From the NCBI RefSeq assembly GCF_014200405.1, contig NZ_JACHBQ010000001.1, positions 496,001-560,000 of the forward strand: DNA of 64,000 bases. The letters run 5' to 3'. Source of the DNA: Cryobacterium roopkundense. GTDB lineage: Bacteria; Actinomycetota; Actinomycetes; Actinomycetales; Microbacteriaceae. Below, piece after piece: positions 45,649-55,039 of this stretch (the first letter of the stretch is position 1; each line of letters opens with the position of its first letter). A program made the position numbers and the translations under genes. Under the pieces are notes generated by a model, which was given only the letters and a program-made list of their open reading frames with translations, was not told the origin of the DNA and did no database searches.

Positions 45649-46996
45649 GTGTCAACTGTCACCGAGAAGCGCGCCACCGGACCGGTCGCCGCCTTCATGA
45701 GACCAATCAATACGCTGGTCGAGCGCTATATACCGAGCGCCCTCGTTTTTGTCATCGTGCTGACCATCGTGGTCGCCATTCTCGCCCTCGCGCTCACTGA
45801 CGCCGGACCTGTCGACGTGATCCGTAGTTGGGGCGACGGCCTCGCCGGCCTGCTCGCCTTCATGACCCAGATGGCCCTCGTGCTGCTGCTCGGCCACGCC
45901 CTCGCCAACACAAGTCCCGTGCACTGGCTGCTCACCAGGCTCGGCGGCATTCCTCGCACCCCGCTGCAGGCCTACGTGTTCGTCTTCGTGGTGGCGTCGC
46001 TCGCCTCGCTCATCACCTGGGGCCTCGGCCTCGTGGTGGGAGGCCTGCTCGCCAAGGAGGTGGCCGCCCAGTCGCGTGCCCGCGGCGTCAAGCTGCACTT
46101 CCCCCTGCTGGTGGCGGCGGGCTACTCAGGCTTCGTGGTGTGGCACATGGGGTACTCCGGCTCGGGTCCGCTGACAGCCGCCACCGAGGGATCGTTCCTC
46201 GCTGAGCAGCTCGGGCGCACCATCCCCCTCTCCGACACCATGTTTTCGCCGTGGAACATCGCCGCGGCCGGCGCCACCATCGTGGTCGTCGCCCCCGCCC
46301 TCGCTCTGGTGGCGCCGAAGCGCAACGCGCCCATCTTCGAGCTCGACTTCGATGCCCGCGAGAAGGCTGTCGCGGAAGAAGAGGTCGTGACGCCGGCCGA
46401 CAAGCTTGATGCCAGCCGTATCCTCACCCTGCTCGTGGGCCTCGCGCTCGTGGCCTATCTGGTGATCCACTTCTCCGAGGGCGGCACACTCACCCTCGAC
46501 ATCGTGAACTGGTCGTTCCTGGCCCTGATCTTCCTACTGGTGCGCAATCCCTTTGAGCTGATCCGGCTCACCAAGGACGCAGCCTCGAACGTGGGGGACA
46601 TCCTGTTGCAGTTCCCGCTCTACGCCGGAATCCGGACTGATCGGTGTGTTCTCGGACTTCTTCGTGAATGTCTCCACCCCTCAGACGTTCGGGCTGATGG
46701 CCCTGCTCGCGGCCGGGCTCGTGAACTTCTTCGTGCCCTCCGGCGGTGGACAGTTCGCCGTGCAGGGACCGATCATGCTCGATGCCGCCGAACGACTCGG
46801 CGTCGACCCCTCCGTCGCCATCATGGCTGTCTCCTACGGGGACCAGTGGACCAACATGATCCAGCCGTTCTGGGCCCTGCCGCTGCTCGCGATCGCCGGG
46901 CTCAAGATGCGGGACATTCTCGGGTACACGACCATCACCTTCCTCGCGGCCGGCCTCGTGTTCTGCGCCACTATGCTGATCGTCGGCGCGGGCTAA
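45649..46996 (+). pseudogene. atoE: Short-chain fatty acid transporter (AtoE) gene, frameshifted
   Basis: GTG 45649 (AGGGAGA upstream) opens a membrane protein matching AtoE transporters for about 328 codons through LLQFPLYAGI. The matching text then continues in the +1 frame as GLIGVFSDFFVNVSTPQTF to the family C-terminus and a TAA at 46996. The shift lies at about 46633, where one extra C (or two missing bases) breaks the frame. No slippery heptamer is seen. This is either a pseudogene or a sequence error. Intact, it would import short-chain acids such as acetoacetate or butyrate. Confidence 0.8.
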
Positions 46997-47073
46997 AACT
47001 GCGCACGCTGCAAACTCACGGGTTGAGGGTCGTAGGCTGGAATTATTCCTAATGAGTGTGAGGAAGGTCTTCC

Positions 47074-47805
47074 ATGAAGGTCATCAGTTACAACCTCCGC
47101 AAGAATCGGGCCAGTGGTGAACTGGTCGCGTTGGCAGAACGTTACGACCCCGATATCCTGTGTCTGCAGGAATGCGACACCCTCGAGCTGCCCGCCGAGG
47201 TGGGTCTGTTGCACCTGGCGGACTCTACGGTGCGAAACCGCCTGGGGCTTGCGATCTACTACCGTCGGGACCGCTTTCGGGCGGTGAAGACGAAGACGTT
47301 TGCGCTCAAGAAGTCCCTGCACGATCGCGTGTTGACCCCGGCGCACGAGCGCCTGATCGGAACCCGCCTCGTCGACCTCGCCGAGGAGCGAGAAATCGTC
47401 GTGGCGTCGTTCCACGCCGCGCCGCTTACGGCACTGAACTCCCTGCGCCGCAACCAGATTCGGTCGGCCCATGACGAGTTGCACGAGCTGGGGCCGGGGC
47501 TGCCCACCCTGATGGTGGGTGACTACAACTACCCGATCTTCAAGCAGCACCTCAGTAATCGCGTGAACGAGTCCGGCTACGACCTGACGCTGAGCGACAC
47601 CGTCACCTATACCCGGTATAAGTTCTTCCACGGCCACTTCGACCTCGCCACCTCGGTGGGCCTCAGCATCGACAAGGTCGAGACCCTGCCGAGCGGCACG
47701 AGCGACCACATGCCGATCTTGGTCAGCTCGTCCTACAGCGCCGACAAACCCATGCGACCGCTCAATTCGCAACTCGTGTCGCCGGATGGTGACTTCGCGA
47801 TCTAG
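47074..47805 (+). CDS. Endonuclease/exonuclease/phosphatase-fold protein
   Basis: The 243-residue protein has EEP-fold landmarks: SYNLRKN at the N-terminus, CLQECD (metal-binding Glu), VASFHAAPLT, MVGDYNYP (Asp and Asn) and SGTSDHMPIL (Asp-His pair). It may cut DNA or phosphoesters; the substrate is not evident. The ATG follows GAGGAAGG. It is next to the left end of the chimeric IS481 element. Confidence 0.82.
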   Translation: MKVISYNLRKNRASGELVALAERYDPDILCLQECDTLELPAEVGLLHLADSTVRNRLGLAIYYRRDRFRAVKTKTFALKKSLHDRVLTPAHERLIGTRLVDLAEEREIVVASFHAAPLTALNSLRRNQIRSAHDELHELGPGLPTLMVGDYNYPIFKQHLSNRVNESGYDLTLSDTVTYTRYKFFHGHFDLATSVGLSIDKVETLPSGTSDHMPILVSSSYSADKPMRPLNSQLVSPDGDFAI

Positions 47806-47906
47806 GTGTACCCGGCCATGACGTTGGTGACTTAAGAGGTTGAAAAAGGAGGACCTCCGGTGCTGAGTGGAGATGTTGAAAGTCTCACTTCACAACGGAG
47901 GTCCTC

Positions 47907-48075
47907 ATGTCACACGTGAACGCCCGTTTGACCGTTCGTGGAAGGGCCCTTTTGGTCGAAAGGGTGCTCGGTGGTCGGCCTGCCGCGCACGTCGCTAAAG
48001 AACTCGGCATCTCTCGCCAGTGCGCCTATCGGTGGGTGCGACGCTACCGGTCCGAGGGCGCCGCGGGCCTCACAC
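47907..48075 (+). pseudogene. IS481 transposase, N-terminal fragment
   Basis: ATG 47907 follows GGAGG and encodes the helix-turn-helix part of an IS481 transposase (ARLTVRGRALLVERVLGG, then AKELGISRQCAYRWVRRYRSEG). Homology ends near GAAGLT at about 48075, where the HNH block begins; the frame then runs on meaninglessly to 48179. Confidence 0.85.
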
Positions 48076-49503
48076 CTTGCGCTTATAGTGGGGGCCGTCG
48101 TGTCCTTTCGGTGCCGGGACCGGTGGTCGGCCGCCTCGTCGCGGAGTTCTCCTCGGATCGACACTGGCCGGAGGGATGAAGTACACCACGTTATCCTTCA
48201 CGACCACGTCCCAGCCTTCGCGGTGGATGCGGTGGTGGCACGCACTACAGAGCATCACGCAGTTCGCTTGGTTCGTCGGCCCGTCATGCGCTTTGTACCA
48301 ACGGATGTGGTGACCTTCGGCATAGCTGGGCGGCCGGTTACACCCGGCCGTGGCGCAGCCGCCGTCCCTTTCGATCGCGGCGAGCTTTTGCGCCGTTGTG
48401 AAGAGCCGTTTTCGGAGGCCGAAGTCGAGAACCTCGCTCTTGCCGCCGAGGACCATCGGGATCAAACACGCCTCCGCCGCCATCTTCCTGGCCGTTCCGG
48501 CGGAGATCGGCTGTTCGATCCCGTCGAGCTGGGCTTCGCCGAGCCCTGATTGCAGGGATTCGAGGGTCATCCTCACGATGATCGTCGTGTGATCCAGTGC
48601 CCCGAGTCCCTCTTTGCAGGAGAGGGCGTGACGCACGATGTCGACGAAGGCATCGAAGTTCAGTTGCGGCATTGTTCGGCCGTCGCCGATGATCTCGTGG
48701 TTGTCGCCACACCCGTCAGGATCTTCCTTGGCTTCAAACCTGGGTTTGCGCAGTTCCGCGCTGGTCATCCCGTCGATCGCGGTGTCCAGGAACGCCGCTG
48801 ACACCGGGTCCGCATCGAGCACGTAGCGTTTCATGCCGTTGGGCAGCACCAGCCGATTCAACCCCCGCCGCGACACCAACACCTCCTCCCGCGGTTCCAC
48901 ACCATCCACGTCGAGGGCGTCCCGGTACCGGATGGACAGCTTCCGCACCGAATCCACCGGGTTCGCTACCGCGAACTCCACCAACTCCTTCTCCGCCATC
49001 TCGAGGTCTGCGGTCGTGGCCCGCGGGGCGGCCTGCTCGAGGTTCGCGGTGATGTACAGCGCCGAATCCACGGTGAGTTCCCCCGCATTGACCGCTCGAG
49101 CGACCTCCCGGTACTCGGGTGCCAGTTGCTCCCCGATCAGGCTCATCCTCGGCTTCGTCGCCTTCCCCACCCGTATCAACCGACCGGCCTCCGCCATCGA
49201 GATGTGACCGATGTCAGTCAGGGCCGCGGCGGCATTTCGGTTACCCGTCTGGGCGGCGATGCCGGTGTCGTGTTCGAACCTGTCGTTGAGCTCGCCCGCC
49301 TCCCGAACCAGAAGCGCCTGCGCCAACCTGACCACCTCAAAGGTGGCCGCCATGCTGGCCAGCAAACCCGCGTTCGTCATCCGCTGCACATCCACCCCGG
49401 CGTCGGGTTCCTCCTCAGTGCGCACACCACCACCCAGGGAGTGAGAGTACGTGTCGGCGAGTGCCGCCGTGCTCTCCACGAGGAGGTCCGTTGAAGTGGT
49501 CAT
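48070..49503 (-). CDS. DUF222/HNH endonuclease domain protein (13E12-repeat type)
   Basis: The 477-residue protein has an N-terminal DUF222 domain (about residues 40-330) and a C-terminal HNH motif. The motif starts CATAGCNRPPSYAEGHHIRW and continues CVMLCSACHHRIHREGW near residues 395-435. Such genes are abundant and variable in actinobacteria and are suspected selfish or mobile endonucleases. Its stop codon falls at the junction with the IS481 transposase remnant, and its upstream about 100 bp precede the other remnant. The start ATG has no strong ribosome binding site. Confidence 0.87.
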   Translation of the reverse strand: MTTSTDLLVESTAALADTYSHSLGGGVRTEEEPDAGVDVQRMTNAGLLASMAATFEVVRLAQALLVREAGELNDRFEHDTGIAAQTGNRNAAAALTDIGHISMAEAGRLIRVGKATKPRMSLIGEQLAPEYREVARAVNAGELTVDSALYITANLEQAAPRATTADLEMAEKELVEFAVANPVDSVRKLSIRYRDALDVDGVEPREEVLVSRRGLNRLVLPNGMKRYVLDADPVSAAFLDTAIDGMTSAELRKPRFEAKEDPDGCGDNHEIIGDGRTMPQLNFDAFVDIVRHALSCKEGLGALDHTTIIVRMTLESLQSGLGEAQLDGIEQPISAGTARKMAAEACLIPMVLGGKSEVLDFGLRKRLFTTAQKLAAIERDGGCATAGCNRPPSYAEGHHIRWYKAHDGPTNQANCVMLCSACHHRIHREGWDVVVKDNVVYFIPPASVDPRRTPRRGGRPPVPAPKGHDGPHYKRKV

Positions 49504-49610
49504 GACCTAATTTTCCCAGCGACCACCGACATTCACGGGCTCTAAACGGCCCTGATCGGGGTATTCTATGGAAAACTCCCCAAGATTTTTGCCTGTGGAG
49601 GAGAAGTCCT

Positions 49611-49763
49611 CGCACCCTCACCACAGAGTGGGCCTCCGCACGAAAATACACGAGCCACGAACGCGCCGAAGCCCTTGCGCCCTGGCTGAACTTCTACAAC
49701 ACTGAACGCATCCACACTGGAATCGGACAGGCACCGCTCAGCCAAGTGTCACCAACGTCATGA
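49611..49763 (+). pseudogene. IS481 transposase, C-terminal fragment
   Basis: The frame reads RTLTTEWASARKYTS, then LAPWLNFYNTERIHTGIGQ and PLSQVSPTS before TGA, the classic IS481 C-terminus with its catalytic-region tail. It is in the same orientation as the N-terminal fragment. Homology begins abruptly at about 49611. Confidence 0.85.
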
Positions 49764-49801
49764 CTCAGTACAGCTAGCGGCCGCCCGTCGTGATCCTGCC
49801 G

Positions 49802-49834
49802 CATCGTGCCCGTCGCAACTCGACCGGCACGATG
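49802..49834. terminator. Hairpin at the end of the macro-like gene
   Basis: CATCGTGCC and GGCACGATG pair across 15 nt, 8 bp after the minus-strand stop at 49842. Confidence 0.45.
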
Positions 49835-49841
49835 GTGGCGG

Positions 49842-50213
49842 TCAGGCGCCTCGCCCGGCGGACAGGACCGATCGGAACCGGGCCGGCAGCATCACGTTGT
49901 CGGTCGCCGCGTTGAACAACGGGGCGATCTGCTCGGGGGAGTAGCCGCCGATGCCGCAGCCGAGCTCGGTCACCAGAAACCGCAGTTCCGCGTGCGCCTG
50001 GGCGAGGGACAGGAAGGCCGCCACCTCCGCAGCGAGAACCTCCAGCCCGCTCATAGTGTCGATGGCGTAGGAGCGCCCGTGAAGGCCGTGACCCTCTCCC
50101 CAGATCGCTCCGAAGTTCGCGTGGGCATCAGCTGCGGCGCCACCCAAGTGGTGGCCGGTGGCGTTGGAACCGAATACGAAGATTTCGTTCGGTTCGAGAC
50201 GAGTGATCATCAT
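49842..50213 (-). CDS. Macrodomain-like protein (phage Tk.4/A1S_2505-type)
   Basis: The 123-residue product has FVFGSNATGHHLGGAA near the N-terminus, GEGHGLHGRSYAI in the middle and LVTELGCGIGGYSPEQIAPLF near the end. This pattern fits small macro-like proteins known from phages and bacteria, which may bind ADP-ribose-type ligands. Two ATG codons (50213, 50210) are candidates and neither has a good ribosome binding site. A DarT-like ADP-ribosyltransferase gene lies 1 kb away, a suggestive but unproven link. Confidence 0.6.
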   Translation of the reverse strand: MMITRLEPNEIFVFGSNATGHHLGGAAADAHANFGAIWGEGHGLHGRSYAIDTMSGLEVLAAEVAAFLSLAQAHAELRFLVTELGCGIGGYSPEQIAPLFNAATDNVMLPARFRSVLSAGRGA

Positions 50214-50223
50214 GTTGACCAGT

Positions 50224-50430
50224 TTAGGCGCGCACGCGCTCCAACAGCAGGGCGATCAGCAGCGCCTGTTGGTGCTCGGGTGACGTGAGCGCAACGGCCT
50301 CCTGCACGGCGATCTGGTCTTCCTCCGTCGACTGCGCCACATCGAATTCGGCGAGTTTCTGAATTACCGCGATGAGTCGCTGGGCACTCGGTTGGGGCGT
50401 ATCGGTGGGGGTGGGTTCGGAAGTCTGCAT
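50224..50430 (-). CDS. Small helical hypothetical protein
   Basis: A 68-residue frame from ATG 50430 has a Pro/Thr-rich start and a helical acidic remainder (AQRLIAVIQKLAEFDVAQ and TSPEHQQALLIALLLERV). It ends 10 bp before the macro-like gene on the same strand, so an operon is possible. No family is recognised and the start is uncertain. Confidence 0.5.
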   Translation of the reverse strand: MQTSEPTPTDTPQPSAQRLIAVIQKLAEFDVAQSTEEDQIAVQEAVALTSPEHQQALLIALLLERVRA

Positions 50431-50484
50431 CCGTATCACGATACCCGTCGCCTACCCTTGAAGGAACGTTCGAAGGGAACCAGC

Positions 50485-51147
50485 ATGCAGACAGCCACCG
50501 AGGTGATGGGGCGGGTGTTCCGGGCCGTGCTCTTCGACATGGACGGCACCCTCATCGATTCGACTCCCGCCGTGAACCGATCCTGGCTGCGCTGGGCCGC
50601 CGAACGTGGGCTCGACGAAGCGTTCCGCAGTGGCAACCACGGCATGCCGGCCCGCCAGATCGTGGAGTCGCTCGTGCCCGCCGACGCCGTGGAGCAGGCA
50701 CTTGCGCGCGTGCTGGCCCTCGAAACCGCCGATACGCACGACATCACGGTGCTGCCCGGTGCCGCCGAACTCCTGCTGAGCATCCCCGAACAACACCGAG
50801 CCATCGTCACGTCGTGCGGGCGCACCCTCGCGGCCGCGCGAATTTCAGCCTCGGGGCTGGCCGCGGCATCCGTTGTGGTCACCATCGACGACACCAGCCG
50901 GGGTAAGCCGAACCCCGAGCCGTTCCTCGAGGGGGCCGCACGTCTCGGGGTCGACCCGCGGGAGTGCCTCGTGATCGAAGACGCCCCGGCAGGCCTCGCC
51001 GCTGCCCGCGCCGCCGGCTGCGCGACGATCGGCGTGGTCGGAACTCACCAGGCGGACGAGCTCGAGGCCGACCTCGTGGTGCCGAGCCTCGAACGCCTCC
51101 GGGTGCGAGTCACCGAGACTGGCGTGGTCTTCAGCCTGCTGCCCTGA
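50485..51147 (+). CDS. HAD-superfamily sugar-phosphate phosphatase
   Basis: The 220-residue protein has the HAD motifs in order: FDMDGTLIDS (nucleophile Asp), VTSCG (motif II), GKPNPEPF (Lys) and VIEDAPAG (motif IV). It resembles sugar- or glycerol-phosphate phosphatases. ATG 50485 has AAGGGA 6 nt upstream; the frame open from 50392 is unsupported. Confidence 0.87.
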   Translation: MQTATEVMGRVFRAVLFDMDGTLIDSTPAVNRSWLRWAAERGLDEAFRSGNHGMPARQIVESLVPADAVEQALARVLALETADTHDITVLPGAAELLLSIPEQHRAIVTSCGRTLAAARISASGLAAASVVVTIDDTSRGKPNPEPFLEGAARLGVDPRECLVIEDAPAGLAAARAAGCATIGVVGTHQADELEADLVVPSLERLRVRVTETGVVFSLLP

Positions 51148-51232
51148 TCGGCGCCCCGACTGGGTGAACTTCGGGCAAATTGTCACCGTGAGGTCGAAAA
51201 TGAACGTAACGTTGGTGGGTGGTGTTTCTCCC

Positions 51233-52138
51233 ATGCCCACGAAAGGTTGTGCCTTGGACGACGAATGCATTCACGGACTTGACGGCGGACTCTGCGCCGT
51301 CTGCTTCCCCCAGGCCGCACCGGAGGTCGTGGCCGCGCCCGTCGTGCGCAAGCGCTCCAGCAACGCCAAGCCGCCGTCGTTGACCGGACCGCGCACGGCG
51401 ACACCCACCGTCTCCGCAGCGGCTCCGCGCAAAGCGGCGGCCGTGGCCAAGCGCCCGATCGATAACGTGGGCGAGCAGCGCATCTACCACGTGACTCACA
51501 TCAGCAACCTCGCCGCGATCCTCGCCAGCGGCGGCTTGCTGGCCGACGCGAGCGACGCCCTCGAGGCGCGCCCCGCCGTGGACGTTTCCGCGGCCGACGT
51601 GCGTGAGGCCCGCCGCGCGGCCGCCCTGCCCGGCGAAAACGGCCTCGTGATCGCCGACTACGTGCCCTTCTTCCTGTCGCCCAACGCGAGAGTGTGGGAC
51701 GCCATCCGCGCCCGCTCGGGCGACGCCCGCCTCGTGCTGAACGCGCACGGCTCCGACGCCTACGACTTCGTGATCTTCGTCAGCACCGTCAAGAAGGTTG
51801 TCGACGCCCACGCCGCCACGAACGACGACTTTCCGGCGGCGGTTGCCGTGGCCGACGGCGACGCGGCGCATGCTTCGACCCGTGTGGTCTCGACGAGCGA
51901 AGGCGTCGACCGGATGCTCGTGCGCCTGCGGTCCGATCTCGACTCCGACGCCCTGCTCACAGCGGAGCTGCTCGTGCAGGAGACCTTCCCGCTCGAGCTC
52001 GTCACCCTGCTCGGCGTGGCCAACGACCGGGTGCGCGACGCCGTGCGAGAAATCCTGAAGGCCTCCACCTATCGCCCCAAGGTCGCCGTATACCCGCCGT
52101 GGTTCCAGGCCTCCGAAGAAGAGGTTCTCGAGGACTAG
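51233..52138 (+). CDS. DarT-like (DUF4433) ssDNA ADP-ribosyltransferase with N-terminal zinc knuckle
   Basis: The 301-residue protein has an N-terminal Cys/His cluster (ECIHGLDGGLCAVCFPQ), a Pro/Ala-rich linker, and then a DarT/DUF4433 fold. The NAD-binding HVTHISNLAAILASGGLL segment, the YVPFFLSPNARVWDAI segment and the catalytic-type Glu near residue 245 in TAELLVQETFPLELV match the DarT pattern. A closing PPWF is also family-typical. DarT modifies thymidine in single-stranded DNA and is usually paired with a DarG macrodomain antitoxin. No DarG gene is adjacent. Starts at 51200 (ATG) and 51254 (TTG, with GAAAGG 8 nt upstream) are alternatives. Confidence 0.75.
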   Translation: MPTKGCALDDECIHGLDGGLCAVCFPQAAPEVVAAPVVRKRSSNAKPPSLTGPRTATPTVSAAAPRKAAAVAKRPIDNVGEQRIYHVTHISNLAAILASGGLLADASDALEARPAVDVSAADVREARRAAALPGENGLVIADYVPFFLSPNARVWDAIRARSGDARLVLNAHGSDAYDFVIFVSTVKKVVDAHAATNDDFPAAVAVADGDAAHASTRVVSTSEGVDRMLVRLRSDLDSDALLTAELLVQETFPLELVTLLGVANDRVRDAVREILKASTYRPKVAVYPPWFQASEEEVLED

Positions 52139-52156
52139 TCCCGCGTCTTGCATGGG

Positions 52157-52246
52157 CATAACTCCTGCAAATCGGGACGGCCGAGCCGGACCTGCGCGTG
52201 ATTCCGCGGCCGGATTGTGGTTGGCCCAGAATCTGCAGGAGTTATG
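52157..52246. repeat. Family B palindromic repeat, copy 2
   Basis: The 90-bp unit has CATAACTCCTGCA and TGCAGGAGTTATG ends and the core GCGTGATTCCGCGGCCG. It lies 18 bp after the DarT-like stop and 24 bp from the convergent MOSC gene end. Confidence 0.85.
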
Positions 52247-52270
52247 CTCGCAGGCGCCCCGGGATCCGGG

Positions 52271-52816
52271 TCAGACAACGCCGAGCGGCAGTTGTTCTCC
52301 GCTCGGCAGCTCGACGCGGACGGCGTCGCCGGCGCGGATCGTGCCGTTTGCGGCGACGACGGCCATGACGCCGGCCCGTCGCACGGGGCGGCCGGCGGCA
52401 TCCGTTGTGATGAGGGCTTTCATCAGGCCCGGCTGGTAGCCGTTAATGCTGCTGCACGGGCTGCGCATGCCGGTGATTTCGACGACGGCGTCGGCGCCGA
52501 GGTGCAGCCGGGCGCCGAGCGGCAGGCTCATCAGATCGACGCCGCGGGTGGTCACATTTTCGCCGAGCTCGCCCGGCGTCACAGTGAAGCCGTCGAGGTC
52601 GTCGAAGAGTTCGGCCTGGATCAGGTGCACCTGGGTCAGGTTGGGGCGAGTGGGGTCCTTCTTCGCCAGAAAGCGGTGCTGTGTGGTGGCGCCTGCATGG
52701 GTATCGCCCTCCACGCCGTACCCCGTGAGCAGACGGATCTCGCTGACCGTGGGCTTGCTGAACCGGTGTCGGTCGTCTCGGCTCACCGACACAACGGCCG
52801 GCTGTTCCTGTGGCAT
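52271..52816 (-). CDS. MOSC domain protein
   Basis: The 181-residue protein matches stand-alone MOSC proteins (GVEGDTHAG, then NLTQVHLIQAELF, ELGENVTTRGVDL, and the conserved Cys in RSPCSSINGYQPG). MOSC domains bind molybdenum cofactor or carry sulfur; its exact reaction is unknown. ATG 52816 gives a family-like start; upstream codons are in frame but unlikely. Confidence 0.85.
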   Translation of the reverse strand: MPQEQPAVVSVSRDDRHRFSKPTVSEIRLLTGYGVEGDTHAGATTQHRFLAKKDPTRPNLTQVHLIQAELFDDLDGFTVTPGELGENVTTRGVDLMSLPLGARLHLGADAVVEITGMRSPCSSINGYQPGLMKALITTDAAGRPVRRAGVMAVVAANGTIRAGDAVRVELPSGEQLPLGVV

Positions 52817-52902
52817 GTGTAGATTCTTGCATCCCTGCCCGTGATCAGCTTGCGTTGGTAGCCTCGGCACAGCCGAACACACCGCTTACGGAAAGAGGAC
52901 AC

Positions 52903-53367
52903 ATGCACGCCTCCACCACTCTCAGCAACAACCTGCAATCCGTTCTGGTCGACCTGATTGAACTGCACGGTCAGGGCAAGCAAGCACATTGGAATGTCGT
53001 GGGCAAGAACTTTCGCGACCTGCACCTGCAGCTCGACGAGATCATCGTCGACGTTCGCATGTTCTCCGACCAGTTGGCCGAGCGGATGCGCGCGCTGGAG
53101 GCTCTGCCCGACGGCCGCAGCGCCACGGTGTCCAAGACCACCCACCTGGCGCAGTTCCCCGACGGAGAGGTGGACACGACCGAGACGGTGGGGCTGATCA
53201 CGGAACGCCTCGACGCGACGGTGGACAACATGCGCGCCGTGCACGACGAGGTCGACGAGGAGGATCCCACCAGCGCGGACATCCTGCACGTCTTCATCGA
53301 GAAGCTCGAGCAGTACTCCTGGATGGTGGGCGCGGAGAACCGCGTTCCCAAGAAGCGCGCGCACTAA
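52903..53367 (+). CDS. dps: Dps-family DNA-binding ferritin
   Basis: The 154-residue protein has the Dps ferroxidase-site helix (KQAHWNVVGKNFRDLHLQLDE, given in two parts around residues 28-48) and the acidic VDNMRAVHDEVDEEDPTSADIL segment. Dps cages store iron and shield DNA in stress. ATG 52903 has AGAGGA upstream. A strong bidirectional hairpin follows. Confidence 0.92.
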   Translation: MHASTTLSNNLQSVLVDLIELHGQGKQAHWNVVGKNFRDLHLQLDEIIVDVRMFSDQLAERMRALEALPDGRSATVSKTTHLAQFPDGEVDTTETVGLITERLDATVDNMRAVHDEVDEEDPTSADILHVFIEKLEQYSWMVGAENRVPKKRAH

Positions 53368-53390
53368 CCGGCGGCGCGACGCGCAGGGGA

Positions 53391-53428
53391 CGGATGCCGG
53401 CGCACGGAGAAGAGTGCGCCGGCATCCG
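53391..53428. terminator. Bidirectional hairpin between dps and the VOC gene
   Basis: Fifteen-base perfect arms (CGGATGCCGGCGCAC and its complement) with an 8-nt loop lie between convergent genes. Confidence 0.7.
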
Positions 53429-53450
53429 AAACCTGCGCCGCCGCATCCGC

Positions 53451-53837
53451 TCAGCGCTCGTAGATTTCGAGGGGCAGGCCGTCGGGGTCGCGAAAGAAGA
53501 ACATGGCCTTGAGGGTGTTCGGGTCGACGCGCAGTTCCTCGCAGTCGACGCCGCGGCCGAGCAGTTCCTCGCGAGCGACCGGAACGTCGTCGACGTTGAA
53601 GGCGAGGTGTCGCAGGCCGAGGGATTCCGGCCCGGTGCGCCGCGGGGGAGTGTTGGGAAACGTGAACAGTTCGATGAGATACGTGCCGTTGAGCGAGAGT
53701 TTGCCCATCCACGATTCGCGTTCGGCCCGGTAATACTCGGCCTCGAGTCGGCAGCCGAGCACCTCCTGATAGAACCGCTTCGATACCTCGTAGTCGCTCG
53801 CGATGATCGCGATGTGGTGAACGCCGTTGATCTGCAT
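53451..53837 (-). CDS. VOC-family protein (lactoylglutathione-lyase-like)
   Basis: The 128-residue single-module VOC protein has metal-type His in GVHHIAIIASDY, Glu in LIELFTFPNTP, His in LRHLAFNVDD and Glu in GLPLEIYER. This resembles the small glyoxalase-like YaeR group. ATG 53837 matches the family N-terminus, though a GGAGG lies too close; GTG 53849 is the alternative. It is divergent from the aldo/keto reductase with 48 bp between. Confidence 0.82.
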   Translation of the reverse strand: MQINGVHHIAIIASDYEVSKRFYQEVLGCRLEAEYYRAERESWMGKLSLNGTYLIELFTFPNTPPRRTGPESLGLRHLAFNVDDVPVAREELLGRGVDCEELRVDPNTLKAMFFFRDPDGLPLEIYER

Positions 53838-53885
53838 GCCTCCAGTCACTCACACAAATGCGTATTCAGCGGATGCCGTGGCATT

Positions 53886-54920
<1,035 letters not shown>

Positions 54921-54935
54921 CCCGCATCACTCTCG

Positions 54936-55025
54936 CATAACTCCTGCAAATCGTCACGGCCTGGCCGGCCGCCCGCGTGATTCCGGGGCCGAATTGAAGC
55001 CGGCCCATAATCTGCAGGAGTTATG
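54936..55025. repeat. Family B palindromic repeat, copy 3
   Basis: The 90-bp unit again has CATAACTCCTGCA and TGCAGGAGTTATG ends, extended by CTCG/CGAG to 54932-55029. The core GCGTGATTCCGGGGCCG is shared with copy 2. It fills the convergent gap between the AKR and SNF2 genes. Confidence 0.85.
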
Positions 55026-55039
55026 CGAGGTGGCAGAGG

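Larger units (their letters stand above)
47817..49762. mobile_element. IS481-type element with transposase middle replaced by an HNH gene
   Basis: A 15-bp perfect inverted repeat (CATGACGTTGGTGAC) marks 47817-47831 and 49748-49762. Inside, the first about 55 codons and last about 50 codons of an IS481 transposase remain in plus orientation. Between them sits a roughly 1.5-kb block with a DUF222/HNH gene in the opposite orientation. About two thirds of the transposase is missing, so this is replacement rather than simple insertion. No target duplication is obvious. It could still be mobilised in trans. Confidence 0.75.

Noticed and set aside
46621..46645. Programmed ribosomal frameshift in atoE
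   Set aside because: No slippery heptamer or following pseudoknot-like structure is visible, and the family is not known to use frameshifting.
49842..52138. Complete DarTG toxin-antitoxin operon
   Set aside because: The macro-like protein is not adjacent, is on the other strand and is much shorter than DarG.
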